Shown: positions 57,794 to 64,000 of the stretch, piece by piece | Layout: each line of letters begins with the position of its first letter | How positions within the stretch are numbered: the first letter of the stretch is position 1 | Assembly (NCBI GenBank): GCA_028382965.1 | Contig: JAOEUK010000001.1 | Location: 186,001 to 250,000 of the forward strand | Length of the DNA: 64,000 nt | Source: Candidatus Puniceispirillum sp. | Lineage (GTDB): Bacteria > Pseudomonadota > Alphaproteobacteria > Puniceispirillales > Puniceispirillaceae | Direction: 5' to 3' | The notes under the pieces: model-generated | What the model was told of the DNA's origin: nothing | The model's database searches: none | Seen by the model: the letters and a program-made list of their open reading frames with translations, nothing else | Made by a program: the position numbers and the translations under genes

Positions 57794-59044
57794 ATGTCAA
57801 TTGATATCAATGTTCCAGCACTCGGTGAGTCAGTAAGTGATGCTACCATTGCCCGTTGGATTAAAAAGGCTGGTGATGCTGTTGCCGCAGACGAACCGAT
57901 TGTTGAGCTTGAAACTGATAAAGTAACTTTGGAAGTCCCTTCACCGGTTTCTGGCAGACTTGATATGATTATTGCTGCAGAAGGTGATACAGTTGAGGTT
58001 GGAGCGCTTTTGGCACGGGTTATAGAGGGTGGAGATGTTATAGCGTCAGCCGATAAGCTGGTGAAAACTGTGACTGCACCTCCTACCCAAAAGGTTGGTT
58101 TATCAGACCCCTCTGCTCTAGTGGCCGCTGCTTCAACTGGCACATCAACTCTTTCGCCTGCGGTCCGTCGTTTGATTGAAGAACACAACTTAGATCCTGA
58201 AAAAATTACTGCTACCGGCGTTGGCGGGCGTATAACAAAATCTGACGTTTTAACAGCAATCAAGCCGCCGCATATTGGGCAAGCTATGGTTGAGGCACCA
58301 CTAGTTAAGATTGTGGCACGAGCACCATCACGTGCAATTGATGCTGCTCGTGAAGAACGAGTCCGTATGTCAAAATTACGCCAGGTAATAGGCGCGCGGT
58401 TAAAAGCTGCACAGAATAATGCGGCCATGCTGACCACTTTTAATGAGGTGGACATGTCAGCACTTATGAAATTGCGAGTTGATTATAGAGCTGCTTTTGA
58501 AGAGATGCATGAAGCGCGTCTTGGCTTTATGGGTGTGTTCGTTCAGGCGGCAGTTCAATCACTTCGTGAATTTCCAGCGGTTAATGCAGAAATTGATGGC
58601 ACTGATATCATTTATAAGAACTATTACAATATAGGGGTTGCAGTTGGCACACCTCAAGGACTTGTAGTACCGGTTATCAAGGACGCTGGAGAGATGGGTT
58701 TGGCGGATACTGAAAGAAAAATTTCAGATTTTGGCTTGCGTGCGCGCGATGGAAAAATCACTCCTGATGATATGGCAGGGGGAACTTTTACTATATCCAA
58801 TGGTGGAGTTTATGGATCCATGATGTCAACGCCCATTTTGAACCCTCCTCAAAGTGGTATTTTAGGCATGCATAGAATTGAGAAGCGCGCCGTTGTTGTA
58901 AATGATGAAATTGTGATCCGACCAATGATGTATTTGGCACTATCATATGATCATCGCATTGTTGATGGTCGCGAAGCGGTATCATTCCTTACACGAATTA
59001 AAGAAATGGTTGAAGATCCTCGCCGTTTACTGTTGGGCGTTTAA
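57794..59044 (+). CDS. sucB: 2-oxoglutarate dehydrogenase E2 (dihydrolipoyl succinyltransferase)
   Basis: 416 residues from the ATG at 57794, chosen by GGGAGG upstream. The lipoyl domain has lipoyl lysine K43 in [14 protein letters not shown]. The peripheral subunit-binding domain ([19 protein letters not shown]) is followed by the catalytic domain, with [20 protein letters not shown] and the active His/Asp in [15 protein letters not shown]. The linkers are short. Confidence 0.98.
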   Translation: MSIDINVPALGESVSDATIARWIKKAGDAVAADEPIVELETDKVTLEVPSPVSGRLDMIIAAEGDTVEVGALLARVIEGGDVIASADKLVKTVTAPPTQKVGLSDPSALVAAASTGTSTLSPAVRRLIEEHNLDPEKITATGVGGRITKSDVLTAIKPPHIGQAMVEAPLVKIVARAPSRAIDAAREERVRMSKLRQVIGARLKAAQNNAAMLTTFNEVDMSALMKLRVDYRAAFEEMHEARLGFMGVFVQAAVQSLREFPAVNAEIDGTDIIYKNYYNIGVAVGTPQGLVVPVIKDAGEMGLADTERKISDFGLRARDGKITPDDMAGGTFTISNGGVYGSMMSTPILNPPQSGILGMHRIEKRAVVVNDEIVIRPMMYLALSYDHRIVDGREAVSFLTRIKEMVEDPRRLLLGV

Positions 59045-59099
59045 GGGTAATGTCTATTAATAAAAAAATAAGATGTTCCCTGTTCAGAAAGAAAAGAAA

Positions 59100-60512
59100 A
59101 TGCTGAATAACAGCTTTGACCTTATCGTTATTGGTGCAGGCCCAGGGGGTTATGTAGGGGCTATTCGTGCCGCACAGCTTGGCATGAATGTCGCCTGTGT
59201 TGAAAAGCGTGTAACGTTGGGAGGGACCTGTTTAAATGTTGGTTGTATTCCGTCAAAGGCTCTGCTGAATGCATCAGAACATTTTGCTAACGCTGCTTCT
59301 GGATCCCTTGAAGATTTGGGGATTTTGGTTGATAAGGTCAAACTTGATCTTAGTAAGATGATGCGATCAAAAAACGACATTGTTAATACGCTTACTAACG
59401 GAATCAACTTTTTATTTGAGAAAAATAAAATTACTCGCCTTGAGGGCACGGCTAGCATTATTGCGCCGGGCAAGGTTCAAATTACTGATGGTAAGGATAA
59501 TGGTGATTACCAAGCTGAAAAAATCATGATAGCCACTGGGAGCCAACCATCCAGTTTGCCGGACATCACCATTGATGAAAAACGAATTGTTAGTTCTACT
59601 GGTGCGCTCAGCCTTGACTCGTTGCCAAAAAAAATGGTGGTGATTGGAGCTGGCTATATAGGTTTAGAACTCGGCATGGTTTGGTCACGTTTGGGAACAG
59701 AGGTTGAAGTTATTGAATTTCTACCGCGAATTCTACCTGGTATGGATAGCGAAGTTGCCAGTAAATTTATAACTATTGCTAAAAAACAAGGGTTAAAATT
59801 TCGTTTAAGTACCGCTGTTAAATTGGCTAAGGTGGCAAAGACGGGTGTCACTTTGACTGTCATGCCTGCCGGCGGCGGCGGTGTAGAAGAAACTGTTAAA
59901 GCTGATATCGCTTTGGTCTCAGTTGGTCGTCACCCAGCCACTGATGGGCTGGGGCTTGACGAACTTGGCATAGCTATTACACCGCGCGGCCGGATTGCAG
60001 TTGATGCCCGATTTGAGACTAACATTGACGATATTTATGCAATTGGTGATGTGATTGAGGGGCCAATGCTGGCACATAAAGCTGAGGAAGATGCAATTGC
60101 TGCTGTTGAGATAATGGCTGGCAAGGCTGGACATGTCGATTATAACCTTGTGCCGGGCATTGTTTATACGGCGCCAGAAATTGCTACTTTAGGAAAATCT
60201 GAAGACGCCTTGAAGGATGCTGGGATTGATTATTCCAAAGGGATATTTCCATTTTCGGCAAATAGTCGTGCTCGTGCACAAGGTCACACTGAGGGGTTTG
60301 TCAAAATTTTAGCTTGCACAAAAACTGATAAGGTTCTTGGAGTGCATATTATTGGCCATGAAGCGGGAACAATAATTCATGAATGCGCAATAGCAATGGC
60401 TTTTGGTGCTTCTTCTGAAGACATTGCGAGAACATGCCATGGGCATCCAACTTTAAATGAGGCCGTAAAAGAAGCTGCTCTGGCAGTCGATGGCCGCGCA
60501 ATACATACCTAA
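59100..60512 (+). CDS. lpd: Dihydrolipoyl dehydrogenase (E3)
   Basis: A 470-residue flavoprotein that reoxidises lipoamide. It has VIGAGPGGYVGAIRAAQLG, the redox pair in GGTCLNVGCIPSKALL, NAD fold VVIGAGYIGLELGMVW, YAIGDVIEGPMLAHKAEED and the active-site His/Glu in CHGHPTLNEAVKEAAL. The ATG at 59100 matches the family start; an upstream ATG adds nine unrelated residues. Converges on xerC after 37 bases. Confidence 0.98.
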   Translation: MLNNSFDLIVIGAGPGGYVGAIRAAQLGMNVACVEKRVTLGGTCLNVGCIPSKALLNASEHFANAASGSLEDLGILVDKVKLDLSKMMRSKNDIVNTLTNGINFLFEKNKITRLEGTASIIAPGKVQITDGKDNGDYQAEKIMIATGSQPSSLPDITIDEKRIVSSTGALSLDSLPKKMVVIGAGYIGLELGMVWSRLGTEVEVIEFLPRILPGMDSEVASKFITIAKKQGLKFRLSTAVKLAKVAKTGVTLTVMPAGGGGVEETVKADIALVSVGRHPATDGLGLDELGIAITPRGRIAVDARFETNIDDIYAIGDVIEGPMLAHKAEEDAIAAVEIMAGKAGHVDYNLVPGIVYTAPEIATLGKSEDALKDAGIDYSKGIFPFSANSRARAQGHTEGFVKILACTKTDKVLGVHIIGHEAGTIIHECAIAMAFGASSEDIARTCHGHPTLNEAVKEAALAVDGRAIHT

Positions 60513-60549
60513 ACCACAATTATATAGATTGCAGATTAAATTGCTTTAG

Positions 60550-61446
60550 TTAGCGGCGCGCACGTGGATGGGTGTCGCGATGCACCTGAATAAGATGGCT
60601 TGCATCGACATGGGTATAGCGCTGTGTTGTGGATAGGCTGGCATGACCAAGCAATTCTTGGATTGCGCGAAGATCCCCGCCATTTCCAAGGAGGTGGGTG
60701 GCAAATGCATGGCGTAGGCTGTGTGGTGTGACATGTGCTGGTAAGTTAAGGTCGATGCGTAAAGTCTCTATGAGACGTTGTACAGCTCGCGCCCCAAGTG
60801 TTTGACCACGGCTACTTAAAAACAAAGCAGCATTAGGTCCATTATCGATTGGACACTCAGCTAGATAATCATCAACTGCTTCACTAGCTGCTTTTAGCAC
60901 TGGTACATCGCGCACTTTGTTTCCCTTACCAGTGATTCTAAGCCAGTTGCCAAGTGGAGCATCTTTACGCAAAAGACCCAGTGCTTCAGAAATACGTAAA
61001 CCAGCGCCATATAGAAGTATTAAAATAGCAAAATCACGTTTTTTTATCCAGTCAGCGCCACGCTGGTTGAAAATAGCCTGAAGAAGGGCTTGCGCATCGT
61101 CAACTGACAATGATTTTGGCACCGCGTGGGGTGGTTTTGGGGCTCGAAGCCAACCTAGATCGGGCACATCAAAAAACTGGTTGCGGCCACAGAACCTGTA
61201 AAAGCTGCGCAGCGACGAAACTCGCCGCGCAATTGTTGTGCGGGCTAGTTTGCGTGATGCCATTTGGGCAAGCCAACCGCGAAACAGTTGGCGAGATAAT
61301 GGCTCATCTTTTGCAATCCGGTTGCTGATAAAATAGCTTGAAAAATCATCAAGATCTCGTTCATAAGCATCAAGCGTGTTTGGCCCATACCTCTTTTCAC
61401 TGGCCAGCCAGCGCAGCCATGCGGTGCGGTGTGCGGTATGAATCAT
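60550..61446 (-). CDS. xerC: Tyrosine recombinase XerC
   Basis: A 298-residue site-specific recombinase that with XerD resolves chromosome dimers at dif, activated by FtsK. It carries an N-terminal SAM-like domain (WLRWLASEKRYGPNTLDAY) and all catalytic residues: Arg in GAGLRISEALGL, His/Arg in HSLRHAFATHLLGNGGD, His in LLGHASLSTTQRYTH and the Tyr. Its start overlaps the DUF484 gene by 4 bases. XerC rather than XerD is chosen by this context. Confidence 0.94.
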   Translation of the reverse strand: MIHTAHRTAWLRWLASEKRYGPNTLDAYERDLDDFSSYFISNRIAKDEPLSRQLFRGWLAQMASRKLARTTIARRVSSLRSFYRFCGRNQFFDVPDLGWLRAPKPPHAVPKSLSVDDAQALLQAIFNQRGADWIKKRDFAILILLYGAGLRISEALGLLRKDAPLGNWLRITGKGNKVRDVPVLKAASEAVDDYLAECPIDNGPNAALFLSSRGQTLGARAVQRLIETLRIDLNLPAHVTPHSLRHAFATHLLGNGGDLRAIQELLGHASLSTTQRYTHVDASHLIQVHRDTHPRARR

Positions 61447-62177
61447 TTAAGCTCGTCCTCCAGTTCTAGCCGCGCCGCAAGGGTTACCCCGACCATTTCG
61501 GCAAGTAGCACCAGCAAATCGCTGCCAAGATCGGGATGAAAGCTATTTGCAGTTTTTCCGCCAAGAATTAATACTGATTGTGAAACAGGCTCAGGGAGCC
61601 GGTCGGGGAGCCGAATAATGGCAATGCTTTGAGCTGGTTTTACCAGCAATGTCTGGGCGGCAGCATTTGGCAGACCAAGAAATAGGTCTTGACCATTTGA
61701 TGAGGCTTCAATTTGAGCAGCGGGGTGGATGGCCAGGCCAGTATTGGTGATGTCCATCATAGTGGAATTATTTTTGATAATTAGTTGGCATTGATTCAAA
61801 TCAAAAATTACTGGGAATTCTTCTAAAATGACCTTACACATGTTGCTCAGATCAGTGCTGGCAAGCAGCGCCAATGTGGCGTGATGAAGCCTTGTCCAGC
61901 TAAGCATGTTTTCGGCGGCAACATGCAGCAGTGATTGATGTGTTTGGTTGATTTTGCGCGCATCATGACGGGCCTTGGCTGCAATGGCTGGAATTAGGTC
62001 AATGACTTTTGAGTCTATATGTTTGTTCTCCTGTGAATGATTGGCTGCTGCCGCTAAACAAAGTGCAAGCAATTCCGGATGAGTTGTTAGCATATTGTTG
62101 ATAGCACCCGGATTATTGGCCAGAAATGCAGCAACATCTGTAGTGGTGATATTTTTTGTTAAATAATCGTCTACCAT
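61443..62177 (-). CDS. DUF484 family protein
   Basis: A 244-residue GAF-like protein of unknown function. It shows the family's N-terminal helix region VAAFLANNPGAINNMLTTHPELL and a domain with LILGGKTANSFHPDLGSDLLVLLAEMV. DUF484 next to xerC is a long-standing proteobacterial arrangement (YigA in E. coli), and the ATGA overlap shows coupled translation. Confidence 0.92.
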   Translation of the reverse strand: MVDDYLTKNITTTDVAAFLANNPGAINNMLTTHPELLALCLAAAANHSQENKHIDSKVIDLIPAIAAKARHDARKINQTHQSLLHVAAENMLSWTRLHHATLALLASTDLSNMCKVILEEFPVIFDLNQCQLIIKNNSTMMDITNTGLAIHPAAQIEASSNGQDLFLGLPNAAAQTLLVKPAQSIAIIRLPDRLPEPVSQSVLILGGKTANSFHPDLGSDLLVLLAEMVGVTLAARLELEDELK

Positions 62178-62260
62178 GTTATTGCCTTTGACGGGTTATG
62201 CGATAATGGTGGTGAGTAGATTTTTGGTCTCGCCTGGCATAAGAGATATTCATGCCAGAT

Positions 62261-62914
62261 CTACAAAATTGATTGGCCGGTATCCTGCCAGTCTTTTAAA
62301 AACGCATCCAGCCCGCTATCTGTCAAAGGATGCTTGTAAAGTGCTGCCAGAATTTTTGGCGGTAATGTGACCACATCCGCCCCCATTAGGGCCGCATCAA
62401 CAACATGCTGCGTGTTGCGCACTGATGCCACTAGCACTTCAGTATCAAAGTCATAGTTTGCATAAATGGCACAAATTTCTTCAATCAGCCCCATGCCATC
62501 TGTGCCAATATCATCAAGTCTGCCAACAAAGGGCGAAATGAATTTTGCACCGGCCTTGGCGGCAAGAAGAGCCTGTCCAGCTGTAAAGCACAAGGTAACA
62601 TTTACATTGGTTCCAGCATCGCTTAGCGCACGACATGTCATCAAACCATCACGGGTCAGGGGCACTTTTACAGTCACATTTGGAGCGATATCAGCTAGTT
62701 TTTGGCCTTCGATGAGCATTGTGTCAAAATTGGTTGCCGTTACTTCGGCACTTACAGGCCCATCGACTAATTGGCATATTTCTTTAATAGTGTCCAAAAT
62801 ATTACGTCCTGACTTGGCAATAAGTGAAGGGTTTGTTGTTACCCCATCAACAAAGCCCGTGTCACAAAGGGAAGTAATTTCGCCAATGTTGGCACTGTCT
62901 AGAAAAATTTTCAT
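62261..62914 (-). CDS. tal: Transaldolase, small (TalC/FSA) type
   Basis: A 217-residue enzyme of the pentose phosphate path; close relatives are fructose-6-phosphate aldolases. It shows [36 protein letters not shown], the Schiff-base Lys in [11 protein letters not shown], and [18 protein letters not shown] lies 8 bases before the ATG at 62914; an upstream in-frame extension is not family-like. It is divergent from priA. Confidence 0.95.
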   Translation of the reverse strand: MKIFLDSANIGEITSLCDTGFVDGVTTNPSLIAKSGRNILDTIKEICQLVDGPVSAEVTATNFDTMLIEGQKLADIAPNVTVKVPLTRDGLMTCRALSDAGTNVNVTLCFTAGQALLAAKAGAKFISPFVGRLDDIGTDGMGLIEEICAIYANYDFDTEVLVASVRNTQHVVDAALMGADVVTLPPKILAALYKHPLTDSGLDAFLKDWQDTGQSIL

Positions 62915-63095
62915 GCTGTTAATCCTATTTTGACCGGATTGATGCTTGCGCGTTCCTGGTTTCCAAAGCAAGTTTACTTCAAGCGAGGGCACAAATCCAC
63001 AATCTTAACAATGCTGCATGTTTCTAATGGCCCTATGGTCAGTAATCGTGAAAGGCCTTTATAACAAATGAAGAAAGATAACATGAAGATGATGC

Positions 63096-64000
63096 ATGAC
63101 TGAATCGACTCTGTCACAAAAGTCTGTCTTAGCCATAGCGGTGTCAGCACCGGTTGGTGGACCATACGACTACTTAGCGGGCCCGGCGATGGGAGCTACT
63201 AGGGGTAGTCTTGTTATGGTGCCGTTTGGTGGAAGACAATTGCCTGGGATTGTTATGGGAAAAGCGAAAGGTGACTTACCGATGGCCAAATTACGAACGG
63301 TTGCGGTTATGGTGAATTTACCACGCTTGCCTGCCCCGATGGTCCAGTTTATCGAGCGTGTCTCAGCATGGACAATGGCCCCTTTGGGCTCGGTAGTAAA
63401 AATGGTGCTAAGTCAGCCAGCCGCATTTGGGTGTCCGCCAAAGCTAAAGCGCTACCGGCTTGCGCCACCACCTGATGAGGCAAGGTTAACGGTGTCACGT
63501 CAACTTGTGTTAGATTATCTTGGCGAGCCTGAAAGGCGAGATGGCGGTGATCTGGCTGCTGGTATCATTGCTGCCAGTGGGGTCAGCCAGTCAGTGCTAG
63601 GTAGAATGGAGGCAGTGGGCCTTTTACAGGTTGAGCTTGTTTCGGCGGACCTTTTGCCGCCCTTGCCAAAGCATAATCTTGCACATGTTGTCTTAAATGA
63701 TGATCAGCAGCATGCTGCTGACCATCTTCGTGCAACAATTGGTCAGGGCTTTCGGGTCAACCTTCTTGATGGTGTTACAGGGTCGGGCAAGACGGAGGTT
63801 TATTTCGAAGCGGTAGAGGCCTCTATTAAAGCAGGCCAGCAAGTCCTTATTCTGCTTCCCGAAATTGCTTTATCCGCTGCATGGCGGGCCCGTTTTAGCG
63901 CTCGTTTTGGTGTGCCGCCGTTGGAATGGCATTCAGATATTTTGCCTGGACAAAAGCGTAAATCATGGCGTTTTGTTCTGGAGGGGCGAGCATCAGTTGT
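63096..64000 (+). CDS. priA: Primosomal protein N' PriA (5' part, cut by window end)
   Basis: The frame opens at ATG 63096 and runs without a stop to the window end, about 301 residues. The start SVLAIAVSAPVGGPYDYLAG and VPFGGRQLPGIVMG belong to the 3' DNA-end-binding domain. A winged helix follows, then the helicase Walker A motif LLDGVTGSGKTEVYFEAVEA and ILLPEIALSAAWRARF. PriA restarts stalled forks. The DEAH-type box and zinc cysteines would lie beyond the window. Confidence 0.95.
   Translation, partial: MTESTLSQKSVLAIAVSAPVGGPYDYLAGPAMGATRGSLVMVPFGGRQLPGIVMGKAKGDLPMAKLRTVAVMVNLPRLPAPMVQFIERVSAWTMAPLGSVVKMVLSQPAAFGCPPKLKRYRLAPPPDEARLTVSRQLVLDYLGEPERRDGGDLAAGIIAASGVSQSVLGRMEAVGLLQVELVSADLLPPLPKHNLAHVVLNDDQQHAADHLRATIGQGFRVNLLDGVTGSGKTEVYFEAVEASIKAGQQVLILLPEIALSAAWRARFSARFGVPPLEWHSDILPGQKRKSWRFVLEGRASV

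Overview
The window reads as chromosome of an AT-leaning, free-living alphaproteobacterium. The evidence is the order of its housekeeping genes: ftsY / ffh-rpsP-rimM-trmD-rplS / leuCDB-asd; sdhCDAB-zapE-mdh-sucAB-lpd; and xerC-DUF484 next to tal and priA. A marine SAR116 (Puniceispirillales)-like lineage would fit the gene set, but that is inference and not tested here. No rRNA, CRISPR array, prophage or intact insertion sequence was seen.

Region 1 (1 to about 18.7 kb) is accessory and loosely packed. It holds three Fe(II)/2-oxoglutarate dioxygenases of the TauD/TfdA type, recQ, a cobalamin/siderophore-binding-like protein, a nitronate monooxygenase-like protein, an aldo/keto reductase, a LysR regulator and an MBL-fold hydrolase. 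There are at least two, probably three, broken genes: an isomerase with a one-base frameshift, an ElyC/YdcF remnant, and a small frameshifted ORF.

The centrepiece is a compact selenocysteine locus on the minus strand. A GrdB-like selenoprotein gene has an in-frame UGA at 11289-11291, followed at once by a SECIS-like hairpin. Downstream of it lie tRNA-Sec(UCA), selA and selB, so a client and most of the Sec decoding machinery sit together; only selD is missing. A TauD-family gene lies directly upstream of the selenoprotein gene on the same strand, divergent from the LysR gene. No glycine-reductase partner (grdA, C, D or E) is present, so the role of this GrdB-like protein is open.

Region 2 (18.7-25.2 kb) holds an exported DUF1800/DUF1501 pair, in which the DUF1800 protein carries an apparent carbohydrate-binding insertion. 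It also holds tRNA-Gly(GCC) and a DegT aminotransferase / Gfo-Idh-MocA dehydrogenase pair that looks like nucleotide-sugar modification.

Region 3 (25.4 kb to the end) is dense core genome. It covers proteostasis and translation quality control (prolyl-tRNA editing protein, CnoX-like thioredoxin, LON-domain protein, Trm112-like), a ubiquinone-type hydroxylase and gmhB. Lysine/peptidoglycan precursor genes (dapC-like, dapF), ftsK-lolA and xthA follow, then mtaB-ftsY, ffh, and the rpsP-rimM-trmD-rplS ribosome cluster. The leucine operon with asd, a pyridoxal kinase and the succinate dehydrogenase/TCA block come next. The window ends with xerC, DUF484, transaldolase and the first 905 bases of priA.
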